Origin: Cellulomonas sp. KRMCY2
Lineage (GTDB): Bacteria; Actinomycetota; Actinomycetes; Actinomycetales; Cellulomonadaceae
Length of the DNA: 64,000 nt
Direction of reading: 5' to 3'
Assembly: GCF_000526515.1 (NCBI RefSeq)
Contig: NZ_JAGF01000001.1
Location: 1,612,001-1,676,000, forward strand
Position numbers and translations under genes: made by a program. The notes beneath the pieces are model-generated. The model was not told where the DNA came from and made no database searches. It saw nothing but the letters and a program-made list of their open reading frames with translations. This document shows positions 1-7,934 of this stretch, in pieces (positions within the stretch are counted from its first letter, which is position 1; the number at the start of each line of letters is the position of its first letter).

Positions 1-1
1 C

Positions 2-1534
2 ATCCGGCTGGTCCTGGACATGGTCGTCAACCACACGTCGGACCAGCATCCGTGGTTCGTCGAGTCGGCGTCGGGTGCGGACAGCCCCAAGCGCGACTGG
101 TACTGGTGGCGACGGCCACGCCCCGGAGCCGCCTTCGGGGAGCCCGGCGCGGAGCCGACCAACTGGACGTCGTTCTTCTCGGGTCCGACCTGGACCGCCG
201 ACGCCGCGTCCCGCGAGTACTACCTGCACCTCTTCTCGCCGCGTCAGCCGGACCTGAACTGGGAGAACCCGCAGGTCAGACGTGCCATCTACGACATGAT
301 GCGGTGGTGGGTCGACCGCGGGGTCGACGGCTTCCGGATGGACGTCGTGAACCTGCTCTCGAAGGACCCCGCGCTCCCCGACGGTCCGGTCCGGCCCGGT
401 GAGGTCAGCGGTGACGGCTTCGCCTCCTACGGCCACGGCCCGCGGATCCACGAGTTCCTCCAGGAGATGCGGCGGGAGGTGCTGGCAGGCCGTGACGACC
501 TGCCGTTCGTGATCGTCGGCGAGACCCCGGGGGTGACGGTCGACCAGGCGCGGCTCTACACCGACCCGGCCCGCGGCGAGCTGGACATGGTCTTCCAGTT
601 CGATCACATGGGGGTCGACCACGGCCCGGGCGGCAAGTGGGACGTCCAGCCGCTCGACATCCGGGCGCTCAAGGCGAGCTTCCGGCGCTGGCAGGACGGC
701 CTGGCCGACTGCGGCTGGAACAGCCTGTACTGGTGCAACCACGACCAGCCGCGCCCGGTGTCACGGTTCGGTGACGACGGCGCGTACTGGCGGGAGTCCG
801 CGACTGCGCTCGCGACGGTGCTCCACCTCCAGCGGGGGACGCCGTTCGTCTACCAGGGCGAGGAGATCGGCATGCGCAACCGCACGTTCTCCTCGGTGGA
901 CGACTTCGAGGACATCGAGTCGATCAACCACTACCGGTCGGCGACGCTGCGCGGCGAGCCCCCGGCCGCGGTGCTCGACGCGTTGCGCAGGATGAGCAGG
1001 GACAACGCCAGGGCGCCCTTCCCGTGGGACGAAGGCCCGACGTCAGGGCTCTCGACGACGCCGCCGTGGACGCCGGTCGGCGCCGACGGTCGTGAGGTGA
1101 GCGTCGCCGCCGAGCGCGGGGTCAAGGGCTCGATCTACGAGCACTACCGCGCGCTCGTCGCGCTCCGGCACGCGGAGCCGGCAGTGGTGGACGGTCGCTT
1201 CGAGATGCTGCTGCCCGACGATGCCGCGATCTTCGCCTTCCTCAGGCGGTGGCACCGGACCGAGCTCCTGGTGGTCGCCAACCTGTCCGGGGTGCCGCAG
1301 ACCGCGACGTTCGGCGAAGAGGTCGGCGACGACGAAGTGGTCGGCGACGCAGCGCGGGTCGGTGGACGAGCCGGGTCCTGGCCTGGTGCGGAGGTCGTGC
1401 TGACCAACCAGCAGAGCGACGACGCGGGCACCGGCGACCCGGTCTGGCTCGGCCCGTCACACCTGGCGTTGCGGCCCTGGGAGGCAGTCGTCCTGCGGCG
1501 GACGCACGGCGCAGGTGCAGCAGCCTGGCGCTAG
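2..1534 (+). CDS. GH13 alpha-glucosidase (oligo-1,6-glucosidase type), 5' truncated by window
   Basis: Intracellular glycoside hydrolase that should release glucose from the non-reducing end of short alpha-glucosides. The reading frame is open from base 2, so the N-terminus lies outside the window; the first visible residues read IRLVLDMVVNHTSD, which is GH13 conserved region I. Region II (DGFRMDVV, nucleophile Asp), region III (VIVGETPG, acid/base Glu) and region IV (WCNHDQPR, with Asp) are all present in order, followed by a C-terminal beta-sandwich. The exact specificity (maltose, isomaltose, sucrose, trehalulose) cannot be read from the motifs. It ends 8 bases before the convergent DUF4235 gene. 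Family assignment is firm; the substrate is open. Confidence 0.93.
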   Translation: MRLVLDMVVNHTSDQHPWFVESASGADSPKRDWYWWRRPRPGAAFGEPGAEPTNWTSFFSGPTWTADAASREYYLHLFSPRQPDLNWENPQVRRAIYDMMRWWVDRGVDGFRMDVVNLLSKDPALPDGPVRPGEVSGDGFASYGHGPRIHEFLQEMRREVLAGRDDLPFVIVGETPGVTVDQARLYTDPARGELDMVFQFDHMGVDHGPGGKWDVQPLDIRALKASFRRWQDGLADCGWNSLYWCNHDQPRPVSRFGDDGAYWRESATALATVLHLQRGTPFVYQGEEIGMRNRTFSSVDDFEDIESINHYRSATLRGEPPAAVLDALRRMSRDNARAPFPWDEGPTSGLSTTPPWTPVGADGREVSVAAERGVKGSIYEHYRALVALRHAEPAVVDGRFEMLLPDDAAIFAFLRRWHRTELLVVANLSGVPQTATFGEEVGDDEVVGDAARVGGRAGSWPGAEVVLTNQQSDDAGTGDPVWLGPSHLALRPWEAVVLRRTHGAGAAAWR

Positions 1535-1542
1535 TGCAGAAG

Positions 1543-1788
1543 TCAGTGCAGCAGCTTGGCGGCGCCTCGGGTGGCCATCACGCGGGACAGCGCGACCACC
1601 GCACCGGTGATCGCGGCGGCGGCGGCGATCTCGCCGAAGCGTGCGTCGCCCTCGTCCTCCGGCTTCGGTGGCTTGTGACCGACCGTCATCTTCCAGGCGC
1701 CGGCGATGAGCTGCTGGGCCGCCCAGGCCGCGGCCAGCGCGACCCCGAGCCCGACGAGCTTGGCGATCATGGACTGCTTGTCGGCCAC
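1543..1788 (-). CDS. DUF4235 small membrane protein
   Basis: An 81-residue protein with a GTG start preceded by a strong AGGAGG 5 bases upstream. It has two hydrophobic stretches, roughly residues 8-28 (KLVGLGVALAAAWAAQQLI) and 53-68 (IAAAAAITGAVVALSRV), joined by a charged segment with KPPKPEDEG. This layout matches the actinobacterial DUF4235 family, whose function is unknown. It faces the alpha-glucosidase gene across 8 bases, so the two transcripts converge with almost no terminator space. Confidence 0.75.
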   Translation of the reverse strand: MADKQSMIAKLVGLGVALAAAWAAQQLIAGAWKMTVGHKPPKPEDEGDARFGEIAAAAAITGAVVALSRVMATRGAAKLLH

Positions 1789-1884
1789 AGGGACCTCCTG
1801 GTTCGGCGGGGGCGGTTCGGCGTGAGCGGTTCACTCGGGTTCACGGTCACGCTAGTGCGCGGGCCTGGTCGGTGCCCGCCGGTC

Positions 1885-2322
1885 TCAGGCGTCCTGGACC
1901 CACAGGTAGACGTCGAGCCCCGCCGCGTCGGCCTGGGTGGCGAGCCCGATGACGGCCTGCACGACGGGCAGCAGATCCTGCCCCGCCAGGTCCAGCTCCT
2001 CGGAGCCCGCCCACTCGGTCGCCACATCGCCCGGCAGGTCCGGGTCCTCGGCGACCCCGAGGTCGACGAGGACCTCGCAGAGGAACTCCGGCAGCCGGAA
2101 GAGCTGCTCGTGCTCGAGGTCGATCTCGGCGACCTCGAGATCGCCCGCGCCGAAGTGCACGGCCCGGGCCGCGACCTCACCGAGCACCTCGAGGTCGAGC
2201 GGGCCCATCGACGGCAGGTCGACGTGCGGCACGTCGCCGGGGACCGGACCGAGGTCGAGGGCGTCGGCGCGATGCAGCGCCTCGGCGTGGGTCGCGGCGA
2301 AGAGCTGGGCGAGGACAGCCAT
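1885..2322 (-). CDS. Conserved hypothetical acidic protein
   Basis: A 145-residue acidic protein starting MAVLAQLFAATHAEAL. I chose the ATG at 2322 because an AGGAGG lies 4 bases before it; an in-frame start 19 codons upstream lacks such a site. The sequence is rich in Asp, Glu and Leu with no signal peptide, membrane segment or recognised catalytic motif. It is probably a soluble alpha/beta protein; a loose similarity to DUF1877-like proteins was considered but I cannot support it. It diverges from the thiamine riboswitch and transporter genes, sharing a 119-base spacer. Confidence 0.65.
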   Translation of the reverse strand: MAVLAQLFAATHAEALHRADALDLGPVPGDVPHVDLPSMGPLDLEVLGEVAARAVHFGAGDLEVAEIDLEHEQLFRLPEFLCEVLVDLGVAEDPDLPGDVATEWAGSEELDLAGQDLLPVVQAVIGLATQADAAGLDVYLWVQDA

Positions 2323-2441
2323 GGTTCCTCCTGGTGCGCTGGGCCGCCGCGACGCGACGCCCGGCGTCGGGCACCGCACCGCAGTGACGGTTCCGCATGG
2401 TCCGTACCCCGAGCGTATCCGGGTACTCTTGCGGCGAACGA

Positions 2442-2538
2442 CAGGGGAGCGTCGTCCGGCGAGCCGGACACAGACGCTGAGAGTGCGGACATCCGCAGAC
2501 CCTCGAACCTGATCCGGTTGGTACCGGCGTAGGGAGTC
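2442..2538 (+). promoter_or_regulatory. TPP (thiamine pyrophosphate) riboswitch, THI element
   Basis: The conserved THI-box pieces are present in order: AGGGGAGC near 2443, CTGAGAGTG near 2477, GACCCTCGAACCTGATCC near 2498 and ACCGGCGTAGGGAG near 2523. These correspond to the P2/P3 and P4/P5 arms that bind thiamine pyrophosphate. It lies about 100 bases upstream of the thiB start, and a GC-rich self-complementary stretch between them (GGGACGTCTCTGACGTCGGCCC region, 2538-2560) could act as the expression platform. TPP is therefore expected to shut off the transporter when thiamine is plentiful. Confidence 0.93.
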
Positions 2539-2640
2539 GGGACGTCTCTGACGTCGGCCCGGTCGTCACGTGGCGTGCCCGATCGGCGTGCCCCGTGACG
2601 CCGGTCGGCGTCCCCCTCCTGGACCCACGAGGAGGACGAC

Positions 2641-3807
2641 ATGGCGGGCACAGCCCACCGGCCGGCAGCAGCCGGCACCAGCACGCGCCACACACCCAGC
2701 ACGAGACGCCCGACGACCCTGCGCCCGACGGCGATGCCGCTGCGCACCGTCGGGGCCGTGGTCGGCCTGCTCGCGCTCGCCGGCTGCTCGGCGATCGGAG
2801 CGGACTCCGGAGCGTCCGGCACCGACTCCACCGGCGGCACCGGCGGCACCGGCGGGACGGTCGTGCTGGTCACGCACGACTCCTTCGCCCTGAGCGAGGA
2901 GCTCATCGCCGACTTCGAGGCGACCACCGGCCTGACGCTCGAGCAGCGCGCACCCGGTGACGGCGGGGCCCTGGTCAACCAGCTCATCCTGACCAAGGAC
3001 GCCCCGCTCGGCGACGTGGTCTACGGGATCGACAACACGTTCGCCTCCCGGGCGATCGACGAGGGCGTGCTCGACCCGTACACGTCGCCGGCCGCCGGCG
3101 AGGACTCGGCCCGCTACGCCGCGGACGACGAGGGCCACCTCACGGCGATCGACGTCGGCGACGTGTGCCTCAACGTCGACCACGAGTGGTTCGCCGAGTC
3201 CGGGGTGCCCGAACCGGTGAGCCTCGAGGACCTGACCGACCCGGCGTACCGCGACCTGCTCGTCGTGACCAACCCGGCGACGTCGTCCCCGGGCCTCGCC
3301 TTCCTGCTCGCGACGGTCGGCGCCTTCGGCGAGGACGGCTGGCTCGACTACTGGGCCGCGCTGCGCGACAACGGGCTCACGGTCGTCAGCGGCTGGTCCG
3401 ACGCGTACTACGTCGACTTCTCCGGACCGTCGTCCGAGGGCGACCGGCCGATCGTGCTGTCCTACGCGTCGTCGCCGCCGTACGAGGTCGCCGAGGGCGC
3501 GACGTCGGCGCCGACCGGCGCGCTGCTCGACACGTGCTTCCGCCAGGTCGAGTACGCCGGGGTCCTGGCCGGCGCCGCCAACCCGGAGGGCGCCCGCCAG
3601 GTGATCGACTGGCTGCTCAGCGCGGAGGTCCAGGCAGACATCCCGGAGAGCATGTACGTCTACCCGGTGGACTCCTCGATCGGGCTCCCGGAGTCGTGGA
3701 CGCAGTACGCGCCGCAGCCCACGGACCCGTTCACCGTGGATCCGGCGACGATCAGCGCGAACCGTGACGACTGGATCCAGCAGTGGACGGATACCGTGAT
3801 CGGTTGA
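2641..3807 (+). CDS. thiB: Thiamine ABC transporter substrate-binding lipoprotein
   Basis: Extracellular lipoprotein that captures thiamine (or its phosphates) for the ThiPQ importer. The ATG follows GAGGAGGACGAC. The N-terminal 30 residues are Arg/Thr/Pro-rich, then a hydrophobic core and lipobox LALAGCSA place the acylated Cys at about residue 49, an unusually long n-region. The mature part begins with TVVLVTHDSFALSEEL and contains the ThiB-type APLGDVVYGIDNTF segment, typical of ThiB proteins. At 388 residues it is longer than E. coli ThiB (about 330), mostly due to the leader. It lies directly behind a TPP riboswitch and one base before thiP, which supports the function independently. An in-frame ATG at residue 31 (MPLRTVG) could be the true start. 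Confidence 0.92.
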   Translation: MAGTAHRPAAAGTSTRHTPSTRRPTTLRPTAMPLRTVGAVVGLLALAGCSAIGADSGASGTDSTGGTGGTGGTVVLVTHDSFALSEELIADFEATTGLTLEQRAPGDGGALVNQLILTKDAPLGDVVYGIDNTFASRAIDEGVLDPYTSPAAGEDSARYAADDEGHLTAIDVGDVCLNVDHEWFAESGVPEPVSLEDLTDPAYRDLLVVTNPATSSPGLAFLLATVGAFGEDGWLDYWAALRDNGLTVVSGWSDAYYVDFSGPSSEGDRPIVLSYASSPPYEVAEGATSAPTGALLDTCFRQVEYAGVLAGAANPEGARQVIDWLLSAEVQADIPESMYVYPVDSSIGLPESWTQYAPQPTDPFTVDPATISANRDDWIQQWTDTVIG

Positions 3808-3808
3808 C

Positions 3809-5518
3809 ATGACCACCGGCCCCACCGGCCCCCGCAGCGCCGGCCGCTACCTCGCGTGGACCCTCGCCGTCGTCGTGCCGCTGGCCTTCCTCGGCGTGTT
3901 CTTCGCGCTGCCGGTCGGCACGCTGGTGCTGCGCGGCTTCGTGCACGACGGCACGCTCGACCTGTCCGGGTTCGCGGACGTCTTCGGGCGCCCGCGCACC
4001 TGGCGGATCATCGGCCTGACCGTCGGGCAGGCGACAGCGGCGACAGTCGTCGCCGTGCTGCTCGGCATCCCCGGGGCCTACCTGCTGCACCGCTGCGACT
4101 TCCGCGGCCGGGCCGCCCTGCGGGCGTTCGTCGTGGTGCCCTTCGTGCTGCCGACGGTCGTCGTCGGGGTGGCCTTCCGGTCGGTGCTCAGCGACTCGGG
4201 GCCGCTCGGGGCGCTCGGCCTCGACGGGACGTTCGTCGCGATCGTCGCCGCGCTGGTCTTCTTCAACTACGCCGTCGTGGTCCGGACCGTCGGCGGGTTC
4301 TGGGCGCACCTCGACCCCCGCACCGAGCAGGCCGCCCGGGCGCTGGGCGCACCACCGTGGCGGGCCTTCCTGACCGTCACCCTGCCGGCGCTCGGACCGG
4401 CGATCGCCTCGGCGGCGGCGATCGTGTTCCTGTTCTGCGCGACGGCCTTCGGGGTGGTCCTGGTGCTGGGCGGGACGAGGTACGGCACGGTCGAGACCGA
4501 GATCTGGGTCCAGACGACGCAGTTCCTCGACCTGCGCGCGGCCGCGGTGCTGTCCGTCGTCCAGCTCGTCGTCGTCGCCGGGGTGCTCGCGGCTGCCGGC
4601 CTGGCCAGGTCCCAGCGCGAGCGTGCCCTGCAGCTCGGCGCGGCCGACCGGACGGTCCACCCCGTGCGCCTCGCCCTGCGCGGTCCGCAGCGTCGCGCCG
4701 GCGACCTGCTCGCGGTCGGCGTGACCGGCGTCGTCGTCGTCGGACTGCTCGCCCTGCCGCTCGCGACAGTGCTCGTGCGCTCGTTCCACACACCGAGCGG
4801 CTGGGGGCTGGGCAACTACGTCAACCTGGGCACGACGGGCGGCGCGAACACCCTCAGCGTGACGGTCTGGGAGGCCGCGCTGACCTCGCTGCGGATCGCC
4901 CTGGACGCCACCGTGATGGCCGTGGTCGTCGGCGGCCTGGTGGCGCTGGTCGTCTCGCGCCGGCCGCGCGCGAAGGGGGCCCGGCGGGCCGTGCGGCTGC
5001 TCGACGCGGTGTTCATGCTGCCGCTGGGCGTCTCGGCCGTCACGGTCGGCTTCGGCTTCCTGGTCGCCCTGCACCGCCCGCTCGGGCTCGACCTGGACCT
5101 GCGCAGCTCCCCCGTGCTGATCCCGATCGCGCAGGCCGTGGTGGCGACGCCGCTCGTCGTGCGCACCGTGCTGCCCGTGCTGCGCGCCATCGACACCCGC
5201 CTGCACGAGGCGGCGGCCGTGCTCGGCGCATCGCCCGGCCGGGTGGTCGCGTCGGTCGACTGGCCGATCGCCGCGCGCTCCCTCGGCCTCGCGCTCGGAC
5301 TGGCGTTCGCGGTGAGTCTCGGGGAGTTCGGCGCGACGTCGTTCCTGGCGCGGCCCGAGCGTCCGACGCTCCCGGTCGTCATCTTCCGCTTGATCGGACG
5401 GCCCGGGGCGGACAACCTGGGCATGGCGCTCGCGGCGTCGGTGCTGCTCGCCCTGATGACCGCGGCCGTCATGGCGCTCGCGGAACGACTGCGAGCCGGC
5501 GGGGCGGGAGACCTCTGA
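3809..5518 (+). CDS. thiP: Thiamine ABC transporter permease
   Basis: A 569-residue polytopic inner-membrane permease with two fused BPD_transp_1 modules of about six helices each, as in E. coli ThiP. Each half carries an EAA-type loop: one around residues 172-190 (EQAARALGAPPWRAF) and one around 470-490 (HEAAAVLGASPGRVV). It starts one base after the thiB stop and its TGA overlaps the thiQ ATG (TGATG), which indicates translational coupling. It should move thiamine across the membrane with ThiQ supplying energy. Confidence 0.92.
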   Translation: MTTGPTGPRSAGRYLAWTLAVVVPLAFLGVFFALPVGTLVLRGFVHDGTLDLSGFADVFGRPRTWRIIGLTVGQATAATVVAVLLGIPGAYLLHRCDFRGRAALRAFVVVPFVLPTVVVGVAFRSVLSDSGPLGALGLDGTFVAIVAALVFFNYAVVVRTVGGFWAHLDPRTEQAARALGAPPWRAFLTVTLPALGPAIASAAAIVFLFCATAFGVVLVLGGTRYGTVETEIWVQTTQFLDLRAAAVLSVVQLVVVAGVLAAAGLARSQRERALQLGAADRTVHPVRLALRGPQRRAGDLLAVGVTGVVVVGLLALPLATVLVRSFHTPSGWGLGNYVNLGTTGGANTLSVTVWEAALTSLRIALDATVMAVVVGGLVALVVSRRPRAKGARRAVRLLDAVFMLPLGVSAVTVGFGFLVALHRPLGLDLDLRSSPVLIPIAQAVVATPLVVRTVLPVLRAIDTRLHEAAAVLGASPGRVVASVDWPIAARSLGLALGLAFAVSLGEFGATSFLARPERPTLPVVIFRLIGRPGADNLGMALAASVLLALMTAAVMALAERLRAGGAGDL

Positions 5519-6771
5519 TGGCACGCGGCAACCCCGGCGGCCGGCTCCGCGACCCCCGCCGGCACCCCCGACCCGATCTCCGCCCCGATCGGGCGAGGTC
5601 TCCGGGGCAGATCACCCCCGATACCTTGCCCGACCGTGATCGCGGGGCGGGCGGGGCGCTCGGGGCGGGCGGGGCGGACGGGGCGGGGCGCGGGCTGGGC
5701 GTGCGGGACGTCGTCGTGCACTACCGGGACGACGACGGCACGACGGCGACGGCCGTCGACGGGCTGAGCCTCGACGTGTCGCCCGGTGAGGTCGTCGCGC
5801 TCCTCGGACCGTCCGGCAGCGGGAAGTCCAGCCTGCTGCGGGCCGTCGCGGGCCTCGAGCCGATCTCGGCCGGCTCGATCACCTGGGACGGCGCCGACCT
5901 CGCGGGCGTCCCGGTCCACCGACGCGGCTTCGGGCTGATGTTCCAGGACGGCCAGCTCTTCCCGCACCGCGACGTCGCGCGCAACGTCGCCTACGGGTTG
6001 GAGATGGAGCACGTCGACCGCGCCGGCCGGCGGGCGCGTGTCGCCGAGCTGCTCGGGCTCGTCGGGCTCGTCGGGTTCGGTGCGCGCGAGGTGGCGAGCC
6101 TCTCGGGTGGGGAGCGGCAGCGCGTCGCGCTGGCCAGGTCGCTCGCCCCGCGGCCACGCCTGCTCCTGCTCGACGAGCCGCTGTCAGCCCTGGACCGTGC
6201 GCTGCGCGAGCGGCTCGCGGGGGAGGTGCGGGCCGCGCTCACCCGGACGGGCACGACGGCGATCTTCGTGACCCACGACCACGACGAGGCGTTCGCGGTG
6301 GCGGACCGGATCGCGGTGATGGACCTCGGCCGGCTGCTCCAGGTCGCGCCGCCGGCCGAGCTGTGGCACCGACCCGCATCGCGCCGGGTGGCCGAGTTCC
6401 TCGGCTACGAGGCCTTCGTGCCGGCCGGCGCACCCGAGGCGGTGGCCCTGGCGCAGCCAGGTTCGCCGGCGCGCGCCGATGACGACGTGCTGGCCATCGG
6501 CCCCGGCTCGCTGCTGCGTGCCGACGACGGCGTGCTCGCCGGCCGCGTGGTGCGGTCCGGCTTCCGGCGCGGTGTCGTCGAGACCCTCGTCGACGTCGAC
6601 GGCATCGGGCAGGTCACGGTTGTCGAGCCGAGCCGGGCGTACCTCACGGGCGCCGCACCGGAGCCCGCATCCGGTGCGGAGCTCGCCCCGGCATCGGGTC
6701 TGCCCGTGCCGGGGGACCGCGTCCGGCTGCGGCCCGATCCGGCCGCGATCGCCGTCGTGCCCGGCTCCTGA
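5518..6771 (+). CDS. thiQ: Thiamine ABC transporter ATP-binding protein
   Basis: ATPase subunit of the thiamine importer. Walker A is GPSGSGKSS, the Q-loop lies in LMFQDGQLFPHRD, the signature is LSGGERQRVALARSL, Walker B is LLLLDEPLSALD and the switch His lies in VTHDHDE. A C-terminal region of about 130 residues extends past the ATPase core, a TOBE-like regulatory domain. The start is uncertain. The ATG at 5518 is coupled to thiP but yields about 60 low-complexity residues rich in Arg, Asp, Pro and Gly before the first beta strand; a GTG at 5701 would start right at the domain (VRDVVVHY). The stop codon is immediately followed by the reversed stop of the convergent GNAT gene (TGATCA). Confidence 0.9.
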   Translation: MARGNPGGRLRDPRRHPRPDLRPDRARSPGQITPDTLPDRDRGAGGALGAGGADGAGRGLGVRDVVVHYRDDDGTTATAVDGLSLDVSPGEVVALLGPSGSGKSSLLRAVAGLEPISAGSITWDGADLAGVPVHRRGFGLMFQDGQLFPHRDVARNVAYGLEMEHVDRAGRRARVAELLGLVGLVGFGAREVASLSGGERQRVALARSLAPRPRLLLLDEPLSALDRALRERLAGEVRAALTRTGTTAIFVTHDHDEAFAVADRIAVMDLGRLLQVAPPAELWHRPASRRVAEFLGYEAFVPAGAPEAVALAQPGSPARADDDVLAIGPGSLLRADDGVLAGRVVRSGFRRGVVETLVDVDGIGQVTVVEPSRAYLTGAAPEPASGAELAPASGLPVPGDRVRLRPDPAAIAVVPGS

Positions 6772-7881
6772 TCAGGTCAGGCGGAGCTGCCACCCGCCGG
6801 AGCCCCCTGCAGGCCGGAAACCGAGCGCTGCGTTGATGGCGAGCATGTGGCTGTTCTCCTCGGCGTTCCAGGTGCCGATCCGACGGACGGTCGGCTTCCG
6901 GGCGACCAGGTGCTCGAGGTTCGCTGCCTTGACCAGCATGCCGAGCCGGCGCCCGCGGTGCTCGCGGAGCACGAGGGTGTCGTGCTGATGGACGACCTGG
7001 TCGGTCCAGCCGAGGCAGACGAACGAGGTGTACGCGGCCAGTGTGCTTGACGGCGTGTGGACGGCCGCGGTCGTGAGCTGGCGTCGTCCCCGGCTGCGCA
7101 GGAGGTCCTCGCTCGCGCGCACGCGCTCGGCATCCCATGGGGCCTCCGCCGCGTCGAAGCCTCCGAGCGGTGCGTCCGTGCTCATCCGGGTCTTGAGCAC
7201 GGCGAACTGGTCGACCAGCTGGTCGGGACATGCGTCCTCCCAGGTGGCGAGGCGATAGTCGGCACCGGCGGAGGACTCGGCACGTGCGCGGTGCACGGCC
7301 AGCCGGTCAGCGTCGAGCGGCACGTCGAGGATCGAGTAGCGCTCGACCTGCGCGAGGGTGAAGCCGCGCGTGAGGGCGAAGCGGACCGACGGATCCGACG
7401 TCCGGACGAGCCCGGTGCCTGAGCCGGGGGCGAGCGTGCCGGGCCCCGGGCTTGGCTCGGAGGCCTGGCCGGTCCCGACCGCGAGGGTGGTCCGGCCGGC
7501 ATCGCGCGCGAACGCCACAGTCGCCGCGAAGAGATCGGTGCCGACACCCTGCCGCCGCGCCGAGGGCCGCACGTCGAGCGCGAACCGCACCGTGTGGGTG
7601 TTGTCGCGCGTCCACATCTGCAGGTGCGCTCGGCCGAGGACCCGTGCCGGATCCGGTGCGTCCGTCGGATCGTCCCGGACGGCGGCGAGCAGGACGTGGT
7701 TCGCATAGCGGTCGTCGTGGAGTGTGACGAGCATCTCGAGAGCGGTCAGCGCCTGGTCGTCGGTGCCCCACGACTCGAAGGAGCTCGCCCGCTCCGCCTC
7801 GACGGCCCCGTGCAGCAGCCAGGCGCCGGGCGCGTCGAGATCGGCGGGTGCTGGCACGATCCGAATGGACCACGACGTCAT
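6772..7881 (-). CDS. Double-domain GNAT N-acetyltransferase, paralogue 1
   Basis: A 369-residue protein starting MTSWSIRIVPAPADLDAP. The N-terminal GNAT-like half contains VRPSARRQGVGTDLFAA (about residues 107-123), a good acetyl-CoA binding A-motif (RxxGxG/A); the second half ends with LREHRGRRLGMLVKAANLEHL, a second A-motif. Two-lobed architecture of this length resembles actinobacterial tandem GNAT enzymes such as mycothiol synthase, but substrate residues cannot be judged, and the downstream neighbour is a close paralogue, which argues against assigning a housekeeping role. The ATG at 7881 aligns with the paralogue's start. Substrate unknown. Confidence 0.85.
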   Translation of the reverse strand: MTSWSIRIVPAPADLDAPGAWLLHGAVEAERASSFESWGTDDQALTALEMLVTLHDDRYANHVLLAAVRDDPTDAPDPARVLGRAHLQMWTRDNTHTVRFALDVRPSARRQGVGTDLFAATVAFARDAGRTTLAVGTGQASEPSPGPGTLAPGSGTGLVRTSDPSVRFALTRGFTLAQVERYSILDVPLDADRLAVHRARAESSAGADYRLATWEDACPDQLVDQFAVLKTRMSTDAPLGGFDAAEAPWDAERVRASEDLLRSRGRRQLTTAAVHTPSSTLAAYTSFVCLGWTDQVVHQHDTLVLREHRGRRLGMLVKAANLEHLVARKPTVRRIGTWNAEENSHMLAINAALGFRPAGGSGGWQLRLT

Positions 7882-7934
7882 GGGCGAAGATTGCCCGCCC
7901 TGGACGCTCGCGGTCCACTTGGGCAGACCCGCTG

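Noticed and set aside
3856-5517. A long N-terminal extension of ThiQ reading through thiP in another frame
   Set aside because: The extension is Arg/Pro/Ala-rich frame shadow; ThiQ homology begins near 5700 and thiP occupies this stretch.
3752-5524. A 590-codon open frame antisense to thiP
   Set aside because: Arg/Asp/Gly/His-rich composition with no motif; it is the shadow of a high-GC gene on the other strand, and thiP has clear family motifs.
5640-5700. G-quadruplex or regulatory G-tract from repeated GGGGCGGG
   Set aside because: Such runs are expected by chance in a genome this GC-rich and I see no conserved placement.
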